Below the pieces are notes generated by a model. That model was given only the letters and a program-made list of their open reading frames with translations, was not told where the DNA came from and did no database searches. The translations under genes and the position numbers were made by a program. DNA of 64,000 nt from an uncultured Sulfitobacter sp. (GTDB lineage: Bacteria > Pseudomonadota > Alphaproteobacteria > Rhodobacterales > Rhodobacteraceae): NCBI GenBank assembly GCA_937138475.1, contig CAKZPD010000034.1, forward strand, positions 62,001 through 126,000. The letters are read 5' to 3'. This document shows, piece by piece, positions 43,864 to 53,210 of this stretch. Within the stretch, counting starts at the first letter, position 1. Every line of letters begins with the position of its first letter.

Positions 43864-45216
43864 CTAAGCCTCAAGCGCCCGGCGCAACAGCTCCAGATCT
43901 TCGGCGATCTGACCATCCTGCACCTTCAGCTCTTCAATCCGCCGAACCCCGTGCATGACGGTGGTGTGGTCGCGCCCGCCAAATCGGCGGCCAATCTCCG
44001 GCAGCGACCGGCTGGTCATCTGCTTGCACAAATACATCGCCACCTGCCGTGGCCGGGCATAGCTGCGCAGCCGCTTGGGCCCGATCATGTCGCTCAGACG
44101 GATGTTGTAATGATCCGACACTTTGCGCTGTATTTCCTCGACCGTGATCTTGCGCTCCGAGGCACGCAGAACATCCGACAGGCAATCTTGCGTCAGCTCA
44201 AGGTTGATTTCGCGCCCAACAAGCGATGCAAACGCAAAAAGCCGCGTCAACGCCCCCTCAAGCACCCGCACGTTGGTCGAAATACGATGGGCCAGGAACT
44301 CAAGCACCCCATCCTCTATGTGCAGATCCGGATAGTTGACCCGCTGCTGCTCCACCTTGCTTTGCAAGATACCCAAGCGCAATTCGTAATCAGTGGGATG
44401 CAGATCGACCACCAAACCGCATTGCAGACGCGATTTCACCCGATCCTCAAGGTCTTTGATCTCGCCCGGGGCGCGATCCGCCGAAATGATGATCTGTTTT
44501 TGCTGATCCACCAGCGCGTTGAACGTGTGGAAAAATTCTTCTTGGGTGCTGTCTTTGCCGGCGATGAATTGCACGTCATCGACCATCAAGACATCTACGG
44601 ACCGAAAGATTTCCTTGAAATCCATCATCTTGCGGTCGCGCAAGGCTTGGACAAAGCGATACATAAACTGCTCGGCCGACAGGTAAAGCACGTTCAGATC
44701 GGGACGGCAGACCTGCAACTCGTGGGCGATGGCATGCATCAGGTGGGTCTTGCCAAGCCCGACCCCACCATAAAGAAACAACGGGTTAAAGCTGACGGGG
44801 CCACCTTCGGCGACGCGGCGCGCGGCAGCATGGGCCAGCTCATTCGGTTTACCGACAACAAAGGTGTCAAAGGTAAAGCGCTTGTCGAGCGGCGCGGTGT
44901 TCATCGAGCCGCCCTGCGTTCCGGCGTTGACGGCACGGGGCATTTTGGGCTGATCGGGGGCGGGCATACGGTTTGCCGAGGGCACAGAAAACTTGAGCCG
45001 GCGGATATCGGGATCCTGGCTGCGCAGCTCGTGCAGAATCAGATCGGCAAAATTCTGACTGACGTAATTGCCCAAAAAGGTTGTCGGGACGTCGAACATT
45101 GCAATACCGTCGTCGGTCGCACGATACGAAATCGGCGCGATCCATGTGGTGAAATTATTTTTCCCAACGGTTTGAAGCAGCTTTTCGCGCAACTGCCCCC
45201 ACTTTTCATTCGTCAT
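43864..45216 (-). CDS. dnaA: Chromosomal replication initiator protein DnaA
   Basis: This 450-residue initiator has domain I (MTNEKWGQLREKLLQ), the AAA+ core with Walker A GGVGLGKTHL and Walker B VLMVDDVQF, and the C-terminal DNA-binding helix-turn-helix with GGRDHTTVMHG. I use ATG 45216; a TTG six codons upstream is unlikely. A nested inverted repeat begins 42 bp before the start. The dnaA-dnaN-recF-gyrB order is conserved. Confidence 0.98.
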   Translation of the reverse strand: MTNEKWGQLREKLLQTVGKNNFTTWIAPISYRATDDGIAMFDVPTTFLGNYVSQNFADLILHELRSQDPDIRRLKFSVPSANRMPAPDQPKMPRAVNAGTQGGSMNTAPLDKRFTFDTFVVGKPNELAHAAARRVAEGGPVSFNPLFLYGGVGLGKTHLMHAIAHELQVCRPDLNVLYLSAEQFMYRFVQALRDRKMMDFKEIFRSVDVLMVDDVQFIAGKDSTQEEFFHTFNALVDQQKQIIISADRAPGEIKDLEDRVKSRLQCGLVVDLHPTDYELRLGILQSKVEQQRVNYPDLHIEDGVLEFLAHRISTNVRVLEGALTRLFAFASLVGREINLELTQDCLSDVLRASERKITVEEIQRKVSDHYNIRLSDMIGPKRLRSYARPRQVAMYLCKQMTSRSLPEIGRRFGGRDHTTVMHGVRRIEELKVQDGQIAEDLELLRRALEA

Positions 45217-45257
45217 ACGTTCTCTACGCCCCAAACAGCCTCTGGCTGCATTTCATT

Positions 45258-45320
45258 AGCGGTCGGAACAGCATCCAAATGCCAATCTTTTACAAGATTG
45301 GTTGCGCCCGTCCGACCGCT
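45258..45320 (-). promoter_or_regulatory. Nested inverted repeat in the dnaA upstream region
   Basis: Outer arms AGCGGTCGGA (45258-45267) and TCCGACCGCT (45311-45320) are perfectly complementary over 10 bp. Inside is a second perfect hairpin CCAATCTT / AAGATTGG with loop TTAC (45282-45301). The structure ends 42 bp before the dnaA ATG, so it may fold in the dnaA mRNA leader or act as DNA. Confidence 0.7.
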
Positions 45321-45379
45321 TGTCTTGATGTGGCCATACACGATCCAAAGATGGGCCCAACAAAGCCCAAGGATCACGT

Positions 45380-45571
45380 ATGACCGACCGTATCTTTGTT
45401 CAGGACGTCCGCTTCATCGCAGCGCTGGCAGATTATGCACTGCTTGAAACAGATTACAGCAAATGGCGCGCCGATCGCGGCATGGCCAAGGCTTGTCCCC
45501 CCGTGCGACGTGAATCGCAGGCAAGTGGTAGCAACTTCGAAAGCTATAGGGCAACAAAACTTCAAACTTGA
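45380..45571 (+). CDS. Possible small protein, 63 residues (unrecognised)
   Basis: The frame begins MTDRIFVQDVRFIAALADYA after a good AAGGA site 6 bases upstream. The first half has protein-like composition, while the second half is polar and low in structure. No family is recognised and no promoter stands out. It is divergent from dnaA and convergent with rpsT. It may be a chance frame. Confidence 0.3.
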   Translation: MTDRIFVQDVRFIAALADYALLETDYSKWRADRGMAKACPPVRRESQASGSNFESYRATKLQT

Positions 45572-45626
45572 CTCGGGGTTTTGGGAAAAAGAATCTCTGG
45601 CCCTTGGATTCGTCTGTCCTGCAAGC

Positions 45627-45656
45627 AAAAAGGCGCTGCAAAATGCAACGCCTTTG
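45627..45656 (-). terminator. Intrinsic terminator of rpsT
   Basis: On the minus strand AAGGCGTTGCA and TGCAGCGCCTT form an 11 bp stem with one G-T pair, followed by TTTTG. It lies about 63 bp after the rpsT stop codon. Confidence 0.9.
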
Positions 45657-45718
45657 TGTCAACTTTGTAAGGTGCTGGCCCGGTTCTGGCCAAGCTGACG
45701 TCTGTTTCGGTGGCCGGC

Positions 45719-45982
45719 TTAGGCCAGCGCTTTGACCCGTGCGGCCAGACGCGAAATCTTGCGCGATGCGGTGTTCTTGTGGAAGACGCCTTTGGTGACA
45801 CCGCGCATCAGCTCGGGCTGGGCGGCTTGCAACGCGGCAGTCGCGGCGGTTTTGTCGCCCGAGGCAATCGCCTCTTCTACTTTGCGCAGAAAGGTGCGGA
45901 TCCGCGAGCGGCGGGCTTTGTTAACTGCAAAGCGAGCTTCGTTTTGACGGGCGCGTTTTTTCGCCTGAGGAGAGTTTGCCAT
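45719..45982 (-). CDS. rpsT: 30S ribosomal protein S20
   Basis: This 87-residue basic protein begins [20 protein letters not shown], the typical S20 N-terminus, and ends in ARVKALA. It binds 16S rRNA early in 30S assembly. A CTCCTCAGG complement (CCTGAGGAG reversed, AGGAG close to ATG on the coding strand is not exact: CTCTCCTCAGGCG lies inside the gene) does not alter the start choice, which is fixed by family alignment. An intrinsic terminator follows. Confidence 0.97.
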   Translation of the reverse strand: MANSPQAKKRARQNEARFAVNKARRSRIRTFLRKVEEAIASGDKTAATAALQAAQPELMRGVTKGVFHKNTASRKISRLAARVKALA

Positions 45983-46186
45983 GAATCGTGGGCCTTTGTT
46001 CGGTTACATTTCATCTGAATGCACAATGCAACCTGAACCGGTTGTTTCAACCGAGGTGATTCTAGCCAGAGCGGGCTGCACGCGCATGTATGGGGCGGTC
46101 TTTACTGATGTTTGGGGGGGAAGAAAACCTAAAACTGGGCCTGAGGGCCCTAAATCGCTGGCGCAGGCGCTGCGGGGCCAGTGGCA

Positions 46187-46222
46187 GGAGCCTCCGGCGG
46201 GGATATTTACCAAACAAAAGAA
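46187..46222 (-). repeat. Dispersed intergenic repeat, copy 5
   Basis: GGAGCCTCCGGCGGGG then ATATTTACCAAACAAAAGAA in reverse orientation, one base longer in the A-rich half. It lies in the 254 bp gap between rpsT and the enoyl-CoA hydratase gene, which otherwise holds only the probable rpsT promoter region. Confidence 0.88.
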
Positions 46223-46236
46223 GCGCGCACCGGTGA

Positions 46237-47013
46237 TCAGCGATCGCGGAACTGGGCCTCGCGTTTTTCGAGGAAGGCGGACATGCCTTCGGCCTGATCT
46301 TCGGTGGCGAAAAGCGAATGGAACATCCGCCGTTCGAACAACAGGCCCTCGCGCAGGGGCACTTCGTAGGCGCGGTTCACCGCCTCTTTGACGACCATCA
46401 CTGAGATCATTGATTTTTCGGCGATTTTCTGCGCGGCATTCTGGGCCTCTTCCATCAGTTTTTTGCAGGGGACCACCCGTGAGACCAGGCCTGAGCGCTC
46501 GGCCTCGGCGGCGTCCATGAACCGGCCGGTGAGGTTCATATCCATGGCTTTGGCCTTGCCGACCAGACGGGTCAGGCGCTGGGTGCCGCCAATGCCGGCC
46601 ACGACGCCAAGGTTGATTTCTGGCTGGCCGAATTTGGCGGTATCCGAACAGATGATGAAATCGCACATCATCGCCAATTCGCATCCGCCCCCCAGCGCAT
46701 AGCCCGAAACCGCCGCGATAATCGGTTTGCGTACCCGCATGATTTGATCGGTTTCAGGGGTAAAGAGATCGCCAGCGAAGACATCGACAAAGCTTTTGTC
46801 GCGCATCATCGAGATATCGGCGCCGGCAGCAAACGCCTTTTCAGAGCCGGTGATGATGATACAGCGCACTTTGTCATTGGCCTGCGCAGCGGTCAGCGCA
46901 TCGGCCAGTTCTTTCATCAGCTCATCGTTCAGCGCGTTCAGGGCGCCGGGGCGGTTCAGCGTGATCAGGGCAACATGGTTGTCAAGTTCGACGATGATCG
47001 TTTCGTAAGCCAT
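46237..47013 (-). CDS. Enoyl-CoA hydratase
   Basis: This 258-residue crotonase-fold enzyme hydrates 2-enoyl-CoA in beta-oxidation. The oxyanion-hole segment [11 protein letters not shown], the first catalytic region [12 protein letters not shown] and the second [17 protein letters not shown] with its Glu residues are intact. It ends [13 protein letters not shown], the usual family end. It sits between rpsT and mutM, a conserved position in Rhodobacterales. Confidence 0.94.
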   Translation of the reverse strand: MAYETIIVELDNHVALITLNRPGALNALNDELMKELADALTAAQANDKVRCIIITGSEKAFAAGADISMMRDKSFVDVFAGDLFTPETDQIMRVRKPIIAAVSGYALGGGCELAMMCDFIICSDTAKFGQPEINLGVVAGIGGTQRLTRLVGKAKAMDMNLTGRFMDAAEAERSGLVSRVVPCKKLMEEAQNAAQKIAEKSMISVMVVKEAVNRAYEVPLREGLLFERRMFHSLFATEDQAEGMSAFLEKREAQFRDR

Positions 47014-47078
47014 TGAGAAACTCTTTGGTTGTTTGTCACATTGGCCCCGTCATTACCATGCGCGCGCAAGGGTTCAAG

Positions 47079-47930
47079 CTATCTTTGGCAATGCGGACAA
47101 TAGAAGCTGGAGCGCCCGGACTGGGTGATCCGCGCAATTTCTGCCCCGCAACCGGGGCTGCGACAGGGGGCGCCTTCGCGGCCATAGACGTCAAAGCTGT
47201 GTTGAAAATATCCAAGTTCTCCATCGGCTTGGCGAAAATCTTTCAGCGATGAGCCGCCGGCGTCAATGGCCCGGATCAGCACATCCTTGATGATCGGCAC
47301 AAGCGCCGCGATCTGTGTTTGGCCAAGGTCACCGGCCCGCCGTGTCGGGGCGATTTTCGCAGCAAAGAGCGCTTCGCACACATAGATATTGCCCAGGCCG
47401 GCCAGAATGCGCTGATCCAAGAGCGCGGTTTTGATCGGCATGGCGCGCCCGGCCAGCGCCTGTGTCAAATGCGATTCGTGAAAGCCGTTTCCCAAGGGTT
47501 CGGGACCCAGGGCGACCAAAAGCCTGTGCTGTGCCGCCCCCTTGGTGGACAGCAAGTCCATCGCGCCAAAGCGACGCGGATCATTGAAGGTAATCCGCGC
47601 GCCATTGTCCATATCAAGAACCACATGGTCATGTTTTTGCGGCGCCGGGTGGTTGTGCACAAACTGACCCAACGGATCCCCCGAAACCAACATGCGCCCC
47701 GACATCCCCAGGTGAATCAACAAGGTTTCACCGCCCGACAGGTCGGCCAGGATATATTTGGATCGCCGCCGCAAACCCAGCACCTGTTGCCCGGTCAGCC
47801 GCGCCGCCATATCAGGCGGAAACGGCCAGCGCAGGTCGGGGCGGTTCACCGCCACCTTGGCAATCTTTGCCCCCTCCATTGCCGGGGCAAGGCCACGCCG
47901 GACGGTTTCAACTTCGGGCAATTCTGGCAT
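47079..47930 (-). CDS. mutM: Formamidopyrimidine-DNA glycosylase
   Basis: This 283-residue base-excision enzyme begins [13 protein letters not shown] after Met; the N-terminal Pro and Glu3 are catalytic. The helix-two-turn-helix region ([15 protein letters not shown]) and the C-terminal zinc finger (CRSPGC ... FYCPHCQR) are complete. It removes 8-oxoguanine and FaPy. I use ATG 47930, since the longer frame runs antisense through ubiE. It is divergent from ubiE. Confidence 0.97.
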   Translation of the reverse strand: MPELPEVETVRRGLAPAMEGAKIAKVAVNRPDLRWPFPPDMAARLTGQQVLGLRRRSKYILADLSGGETLLIHLGMSGRMLVSGDPLGQFVHNHPAPQKHDHVVLDMDNGARITFNDPRRFGAMDLLSTKGAAQHRLLVALGPEPLGNGFHESHLTQALAGRAMPIKTALLDQRILAGLGNIYVCEALFAAKIAPTRRAGDLGQTQIAALVPIIKDVLIRAIDAGGSSLKDFRQADGELGYFQHSFDVYGREGAPCRSPGCGAEIARITQSGRSSFYCPHCQR

Positions 47931-48017
47931 TTTCGACAACCTGTGACAAAAGGGGCGCATTGTGCCTGCGCGCATGGGCTCTATAACAAGGGCGCAGCGC
48001 AAGGACCGCAAGACCAG

Positions 48018-48770
48018 ATGACCCAAGAAAACGAAAATACCACACACTTTGGCTTTGAAACCGTCCCCGAAACCGAAAAGGCCGGACGGGTGCAGGGGGT
48101 GTTTCGGTCTGTTGCCAACAAATACGACATCATGAACGACGTGATGAGCCTGGGCATCCACCGGGTGTGGAAAGACGCGATGATGGATTGGCTGGCGCCG
48201 CGGCCCGGTCAGCGGCTGCTGGACGTGGCGGGCGGCACCGGCGATATTTCCTTCCGGTTTCTTAAACGCGCCGGATATGGCCATGCCACAGTGTTGGACC
48301 TGACCGAATCGATGCTGATCGAGGGGCGAAAACGCGCCGAGGCCGATCAGCTGGAAAACAGTCTGGATTGGGTGGTTGGCGATGCCATGGCCCTGCCCTT
48401 TCCCGACAACAGCTTTGACGTCTATACAATCAGCTTTGGCATTCGCAACGTCACCCGCCCCCAAGAGGCGCTGAACGAAGCGTTCCGCGTGCTTCGGCCC
48501 GGTGGCCGCTTGATGGTTCTGGAATTCAGCCAGCTGCCCAATGCGGCGATGCAGCGCGCCTATGATCTGTACAGTTTCAACATTATCCCCCGCATGGGGC
48601 AGATGATCGCAAATGACCGCGACAGCTATCAGTATCTGGTCGAATCGATCCGCAACTTTCCCGATCAGGAAACCTTTTTGTCGATGGTGCGGCAGGCCGG
48701 GTTTGCCAATGCCAAATACCGCAACCTGACGATGGGTGTTGCGGCGCTTCATTCTGGCTGGAAGGTTTAA
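48018..48770 (+). CDS. ubiE: Ubiquinone/menaquinone C-methyltransferase
   Basis: This 250-residue SAM-dependent methyltransferase has motif [14 protein letters not shown] and the family segments [18 protein letters not shown] and [13 protein letters not shown]. It methylates the benzoquinol ring in ubiquinone synthesis. ATG 48018 is chosen by family alignment. The ubiB gene follows after 4 bp, forming a ubiquinone operon divergent from mutM. Confidence 0.97.
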   Translation: MTQENENTTHFGFETVPETEKAGRVQGVFRSVANKYDIMNDVMSLGIHRVWKDAMMDWLAPRPGQRLLDVAGGTGDISFRFLKRAGYGHATVLDLTESMLIEGRKRAEADQLENSLDWVVGDAMALPFPDNSFDVYTISFGIRNVTRPQEALNEAFRVLRPGGRLMVLEFSQLPNAAMQRAYDLYSFNIIPRMGQMIANDRDSYQYLVESIRNFPDQETFLSMVRQAGFANAKYRNLTMGVAALHSGWKV

Positions 48771-48774
48771 GGCG

Positions 48775-50307
48775 ATGCGCGGACCACACAATATATGGCG
48801 GCTGATCCGCACCGGCGCCACGCTTGAGCGGACCGGCGCCATGGGCGCAGTTCTTGAAGCATTCGAGGCCCCAACAGCGCTGCGCGTTGTTGCCCGCAGC
48901 CTGGCGCTGCCGTTCCGCTGGCTGGGGTATCGCGGCGATCCGGCCATGCCGCCCGTGCCCCGCGCCCTGACCGCCCTGGGCCCGGCCTATATCAAATTCG
49001 GCCAAGTGCTTTCAACGCGCCCCGATGTGGTGGGCGATGAATTGGCGCAACAGCTGCGGGTGCTTCAGGACAAGCTGCCGCCCTTTGCAACGCAAACGGC
49101 CCAAACCGAAATCGAAAAAGAGCTGGGCCGCCCGCTGGAGACCATGTTCAGCAGCTTTGGCCCCGCCGTCGCGGCCGCCTCTATCGCACAGGTGCACAAG
49201 GCGCAGTTGGCGCAAACCGGTCAACCGGTCGCGGTCAAAGTCCTGCGACCGGGCATCGAACGCGCCTTTCGCAAGGATATCGACGCCTTCTACCTGGCCG
49301 CCCGCATGGTCGAGCTGTTCTCCCCCGGCGCGCGCCGCCTGCGCCCGATCGAGGTGATCACCCATTTCGATGGCGTCGTGCGCGGCGAATTGGACCTGCG
49401 CCTCGAAGCCTCCTCGGCCTCAGAATTTGCCGCCAACACCGAAAAAGACCAAGGCTTCCAGCTGCCGACCGTGCGCTGGGACTATTCGGCCCGGCGGGTG
49501 ATGACGCTGGACTGGGCGGATGGCGCCCCGATGGGCGACAATGACGCCATCGACGCCGCTGGCCATGACCGCACCGCCCTAAGCGAACGCGTCCTGCGGC
49601 TTTTTCTGCAACACGCGCTGCGCGACGGGTTTTTCCACGCAGACCTGCATCAAGGCAACCTCAAAGTGGCAGCCAATGGCGATATCATCGCCTATGACTT
49701 TGGGATCATGGGGCATATCGACGAATACACCCGCCGGGTCTATGCCGAAATCCTCTTTGGGTTCATTCGCCGCGATTACAAACGCGTCGCCGAAGTCCAC
49801 TTCGAAGCCGGCTACGTCCCAGCAGATCAAGACGTCGACGAATTCGCCCGCGCCCTGCGCGCCGTCGGGGAGCCGATCTTTGGCATGGATGCAACGCGCA
49901 TTTCGATGGGGCGGCTGCTCAGCTATCTGTTCGAAGTCACCGAACGCTTCGGCATGGAAACCAGAACCGAGCTGATCTTGCTGCAACGCACCATGGTGGT
50001 GGTCGAAGGGGTCGCCCGCTCGTTGAATCCTCACATCAACATCTGGCAAGTCGCCAGCCCAATTGTATCCGACTATATTTCCAAATCCATCGGTCCCAAG
50101 GCGATCCTGAATGACCTTGCCAAAACCGCCCGCGTCATGGCACGCTTCGGTCCAAGACTCCCGCGCCTGGTTGAAAACGCCCTGATCCGACAAAGCAACA
50201 CCGATGCTCCGCCCCACCCGCTAAGCAAACGCAGCCTGATCCTTGCGCTCGCCAGCGGTATAATCTGCGGGGCCGGCGCGGCCCTTCTCGCAGTGGCCTT
50301 GGTGTAA
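48775..50307 (+). CDS. ubiB: Ubiquinone biosynthesis kinase-like protein UbiB
   Basis: This 510-residue ABC1/ADCK-family protein has the KxGQ-type motif [15 protein letters not shown], the Ala-rich loop [13 protein letters not shown], catalytic-loop [11 protein letters not shown] and DFG as YDFGIMG, and two C-terminal membrane helices ([20 protein letters not shown]). It supports ubiquinone biosynthesis, probably by ATP-dependent lipid handling. The ATG follows GGAAGG. A repeat copy lies directly after the stop. Confidence 0.95.
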   Translation: MRGPHNIWRLIRTGATLERTGAMGAVLEAFEAPTALRVVARSLALPFRWLGYRGDPAMPPVPRALTALGPAYIKFGQVLSTRPDVVGDELAQQLRVLQDKLPPFATQTAQTEIEKELGRPLETMFSSFGPAVAAASIAQVHKAQLAQTGQPVAVKVLRPGIERAFRKDIDAFYLAARMVELFSPGARRLRPIEVITHFDGVVRGELDLRLEASSASEFAANTEKDQGFQLPTVRWDYSARRVMTLDWADGAPMGDNDAIDAAGHDRTALSERVLRLFLQHALRDGFFHADLHQGNLKVAANGDIIAYDFGIMGHIDEYTRRVYAEILFGFIRRDYKRVAEVHFEAGYVPADQDVDEFARALRAVGEPIFGMDATRISMGRLLSYLFEVTERFGMETRTELILLQRTMVVVEGVARSLNPHINIWQVASPIVSDYISKSIGPKAILNDLAKTARVMARFGPRLPRLVENALIRQSNTDAPPHPLSKRSLILALASGIICGAGAALLAVALV

Positions 50308-50313
50308 ACCCGC

Positions 50314-50348
50314 TTCTTTTGTTCCTAAATATCCCCGCCGGAGGCTCC
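50314..50348 (+). repeat. Dispersed intergenic repeat, copy 6
   Basis: TTCTTTTGTTCCT, AAATATCC and CCGCCGGAGGCTCC in plus orientation, 6 bp after the ubiB stop. It is identical to copy 3 over the unit. Confidence 0.9.
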
Positions 50349-50466
50349 TGCCGCGGCCACACAACCTGCGGCAGATGACTTTGCCTAACCTCAAGAAACA
50401 TGCAAACGCTATCCCCTCGCGATAAAGCCCGCGTGTCTTGCGCTCTCTGCGGATGCGCTTTCCATG

Positions 50467-50486
50467 GATATTTAAGAACAAAAGAA
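50467..50486 (-). repeat. Half copy of the dispersed repeat (copy 7)
   Basis: GGATATTTAAGAACAAAAGAA-like half of the unit in reverse orientation; the GC-rich half is replaced by TTTCCAT. It faces copy 6 about 120 bp away, so the two A/T-rich halves form an inverted pair in the ubiB-idi gap. Confidence 0.7.
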
Positions 50487-50527
50487 AGAGCTTGCTGCAT
50501 TTGCATCCTTTGTGGCAACGAGCGCGC

Positions 50528-51049
50528 ATGACACAGATGATACCGGCATGGGTGGATGGGCAACTACAGCCCGTCGAGAAAAGACAGACGCATCTTTTGG
50601 GGCTGCGCCACAAGGCGGTCTCGGTATTCTTGATCCGGCGCGGCGAAATTTTGTTGCAACGCCGGGCGCTCGGCAAATATCATACGCCGGGGCTTTGGGC
50701 CAACACTTGCTGCACGCATCCCGCTTGGGAAGAAGATGCCCTAACCTGCGCCATACGTCGCCTGAAAGAAGAACTGGGGATAGACGGCGTTATTCCCGAA
50801 CACCGCAACACCGTCGAATATCGCGCCGATGTGGGCGGCGGCATGATCGAACATGAGGTCGTCGAGCTTTTCGTCGCTGAGGTTGGCGCGCTCACGCTGG
50901 CGCCGAACCCCGACGAAGTCATGGACACCGCCTGGATGTCTGTTCCCGATCTGACCCGCGCCCTTGAAAAGACGCCTGAGCGCTTTACCCCCTGGCTGAA
51001 AATTTACATGCAGAAACACGCGCAAGATATCCTGCGCAAGGTGCCTTGA
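50528..51049 (+). CDS. idi: Isopentenyl-diphosphate delta-isomerase type 1
   Basis: This 173-residue Nudix-fold enzyme interconverts IPP and DMAPP for isoprenoid and quinone synthesis. The active-site Cys is in WANTCCTHP, and a Nudix-like RRLKEELGI and the Glu-rich metal site EHEVVELFVAE are present. I use ATG 50528; earlier frame codons overlap the half repeat. The ribosome site is weak. Position after ubiB suggests a quinone/isoprenoid link. Confidence 0.93.
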   Translation: MTQMIPAWVDGQLQPVEKRQTHLLGLRHKAVSVFLIRRGEILLQRRALGKYHTPGLWANTCCTHPAWEEDALTCAIRRLKEELGIDGVIPEHRNTVEYRADVGGGMIEHEVVELFVAEVGALTLAPNPDEVMDTAWMSVPDLTRALEKTPERFTPWLKIYMQKHAQDILRKVP

Positions 51050-51067
51050 ACAGGGGTGCATTGATGT

Positions 51068-51715
51068 TCACTGGGCGTCCGGCTGATGGGCCGGCAAGGC
51101 GCGCTCAAATGCAGGGATCTGCAGGCAGGCCTGATGAATACCTGCGATTGTTGGAAAACCCTCCAGCCCCACCCCGAACCGTTCATTGTTCACCACCTGC
51201 GCAAACAGACAGATATCCGCCAGACCGGGCGCATCGCCATGGCAAAACGCCCCGGTTTCGGCCTCAGCGCTCAGCCGCGCCTCAAGCGCTTCAAACCCAG
51301 CGCGTGCCCAGGTCGTGAACCATTTGGTCTTGGCCGCCGCGTCCGCCTGAAACTCTGTTTCAAGATATTGCAAGACCCGCAGATTGTTCACCGGATGAAT
51401 GTCCATGGCGACGATATGGGCCAGGCTGCGCACCCGCGCACGCGCAAAGGCCCCCTTTGGCAAAAGCGGCGGGTTTGGGTATTCTTCCTCCAACCACTCA
51501 ATGATCGCAAGGGATTGCGGCAATGCCCCCTCGGGGGTCAACAATGTCGGGACCAACCCCTGCGGGTTCAAAGCCAAGTGATCGTCTGCCTTGTGCTCAT
51601 TGGCAAGCAGCGCACGCGGGATATACTCATACGCCACCTCTTTGAGGTTAAGGGCAACGCGCACGCGGACCGATGTCGACGAACGAAAATAGTTGTGAAG
51701 GGCAAATTGGGTCAT
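51068..51715 (-). CDS. maiA: Maleylacetoacetate (or maleylpyruvate) isomerase, zeta-class GST
   Basis: This 215-residue protein has the zeta-GST signature SSTSVRVRVALNLKEV near residue 12 (Ser for the usual SSCSxR, with Cys replaced by Thr) and the C-terminal helical domain with a GDAPGLADICL segment. It isomerises maleylacetoacetate or maleylpyruvate to the fumaryl form with glutathione. It is coupled (TGATG) to the upstream fumarylpyruvate hydrolase-like gene, which supports the maleylpyruvate (gentisate-type) reading. Confidence 0.9.
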   Translation of the reverse strand: MTQFALHNYFRSSTSVRVRVALNLKEVAYEYIPRALLANEHKADDHLALNPQGLVPTLLTPEGALPQSLAIIEWLEEEYPNPPLLPKGAFARARVRSLAHIVAMDIHPVNNLRVLQYLETEFQADAAAKTKWFTTWARAGFEALEARLSAEAETGAFCHGDAPGLADICLFAQVVNNERFGVGLEGFPTIAGIHQACLQIPAFERALPAHQPDAQ

Positions 51716-52419
51716 CAGGCAATGTCTTTCTTTGCGGCGATGGTGACGCTTAGCGCCCCTATTCCGTCAACGCCGCCCGTGACAACATCACCCGGAACAA
51801 GCGCGCCAACACCGGCGGGCGTGCCGGTCATGACCAGATCTCCCGGGGCCAAGGTCACGGATTGGCTCAAAATCGCGATATGCTCTGAGACGGGCCAAAT
51901 AAGATCGGCGATATCCGCATCTTGGCGGACTTCCCCGTTGACCGCCAACCAAATGCGCCCAGCGCGCAAACTGGTCACATCCGCGATGGGAACGATAGGG
52001 GCGATCGGGGCCGACCGGTCAAAGGCCTTCGCCCAATCCCACGGGCGGCCCATCTTTTTGGCCGTCGCCTGAAGATCGCGCCGCGTCAAATCAATCCCGA
52101 CCGAAGCCCCCCATATATGCGCCTGAACAGCATCGGATGCGATATTTGCCCCGCCCCGACCTATTGCGATCACCAGTTCAATCTCGTGATGCAGATCCTG
52201 GGTCAGGGGCGGATAAGCAATCGCACAAGGCGTATCCACGGCCGCATCTGCCGGCTTGGTGAAAAAGAACGGCGGCTCTCGGGTGGGATCATTACCCATC
52301 TCTCGCGCATGCGCCTCGTAATTGCGCCCAACGCAAAAGATACGGCGCACAGGAAACCGCGCGTCACTGTTTGCAACGGCAAGGCTGGCCTGCACGGGCG
52401 GGGAAAATACAAAACGCAT
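51715..52419 (-). CDS. Fumarylacetoacetate hydrolase family protein (fumarylpyruvate hydrolase-like)
   Basis: This 234-residue protein has the FAH-fold metal-binding layout: FCVGRNYEAHAREMG near residue 30, then HHEIELVIAIGRGG, VGIDLTRRDLQ and MTGTPAGVGALVPGD. Length and N-terminal block match NagK-type fumarylpyruvate hydrolases. ATG 52419 is used; the upstream extension is non-coding in appearance. With the adjacent isomerase it would finish degradation of a ring-cleaved aromatic acid, though no dioxygenase gene is in the window. Confidence 0.9.
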   Translation of the reverse strand: MRFVFSPPVQASLAVANSDARFPVRRIFCVGRNYEAHAREMGNDPTREPPFFFTKPADAAVDTPCAIAYPPLTQDLHHEIELVIAIGRGGANIASDAVQAHIWGASVGIDLTRRDLQATAKKMGRPWDWAKAFDRSAPIAPIVPIADVTSLRAGRIWLAVNGEVRQDADIADLIWPVSEHIAILSQSVTLAPGDLVMTGTPAGVGALVPGDVVTGGVDGIGALSVTIAAKKDIA

Positions 52420-52732
52420 GATGCTTCCTTTGCGGCGTCTGACACCTTCCTCACACCTCAAAAGATCGCCAAGGTCAACCACCGTGATAGCGCCCGCGCC
52501 ACACACAACGCTGGCCGCGCGCGGCGCGCGTGCCCTTGGGCCTTGTCCCAACAGATCACGCCGCGCCTTGCTGTACCGCCCCCCCTTATGCCCAGCGCAC
52601 CCTGGCAAAAGCAGGAATTCGCCGGGGTAACGATATTATGGCCGCTGAATTTCTGGCATTGAATCGCAAGACGTGGTTTTTAGTACGCATAACTATATTG
52701 CGCTGCGGCGTTGCAGGACAAAGGATTTAATA
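52420..52732. other. Intergenic region between the FAH gene and the exported-protein cassette
   Basis: This 313 bp gap separates divergent genes. The first 200 bp are GC-rich with a GGCCGCGCGCGGCGCGCG run; the last 80 bp are AT-rich and probably hold the promoter of the cassette. I see no gene and no clear -35/-10 pair. Confidence 0.5.
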
Positions 52733-53209
52733 ATGAAGTTTACAAGACGGAATGCTGCCAAGCTCTTGGCCACGCCGGTTATTTTCCACGCAGCGACGCT
52801 GGGTTCAGCAACGACTGTGCGTGCTGGCTGCAAACCTGCCGAATCCCGCGAGGCCGTTCAGGCCGCTATGCTGGAATATATCGACGCCACCTCGATCAAG
52901 GGCCAACATCTGATTTTCGACGCCGTAGAGGGAGAGTTTGTAAAAGCCAAATTTGTCCGCCTGCACAAAAATCTGGTGTTGGTTGAAGACACGTTTTTCG
53001 TGTCCTGCGCCGACTTCGAAGAGGAAGACGGCAGCGCGCTGGATGTCGATTATATGGTGGCCAAATCCAATGGGTATTGGGCCGTCTATCAACCGGTTAT
53101 TCACCTACGTCACAACAAATTAAGAGAATCACACATGGAAACCTCTCAGGTGATTTTTGCAAAAGAAGGGTGCTGCGCTGCTAAAACCTGTTGTGCCGCG
53201 TCAAAATAA
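52733..53209 (+). CDS. Tat-exported small protein with a CC...CC C-terminal tail (unrecognised)
   Basis: This 158-residue protein begins with a twin-arginine signal (MKFTRRNAAKLLATPVIFHA, cleaved after VRA), then a small alpha/beta domain (AMLEYIDATSIKGQHLIFDA ... DYMVAKSNGYWAVYQPVIH) that could be NTF2-like. It ends in GCCAAKTCC: four cysteines in two pairs that might bind metal or a cofactor. ATG 52733 follows AAGGA. The next gene starts 1 bp after its stop, so it heads a three-gene plus-strand operon. Function unknown. Confidence 0.75.
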   Translation: MKFTRRNAAKLLATPVIFHAATLGSATTVRAGCKPAESREAVQAAMLEYIDATSIKGQHLIFDAVEGEFVKAKFVRLHKNLVLVEDTFFVSCADFEEEDGSALDVDYMVAKSNGYWAVYQPVIHLRHNKLRESHMETSQVIFAKEGCCAAKTCCAASK

Positions 53210-53210
53210 C

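Larger units (their letters stand above)
45217..45718. other. dnaA-rpsT intergenic region (candidate control or origin region)
   Basis: This 502 bp stretch has no confident gene. It holds a nested inverted repeat next to dnaA, a low-confidence 63-codon plus-strand frame, an AT-richer segment around 45520-45620, and the rpsT terminator. I searched by eye for TTATCCACA-like boxes and found none, so I do not call it the replication origin. Confidence 0.6.

Noticed and set aside
44526..44534. TGTGGAAAA, a DnaA-box-like nonamer
   Set aside because: It is inside dnaA coding sequence and isolated; a second at 59675-59683 before alkB is isolated too.
47931..48947. Long extension of the mutM frame antisense to ubiE and ubiB
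   Set aside because: MutM must begin with Met-Pro-Glu because the Pro is catalytic after Met removal; the extension is a shadow of ubiE.
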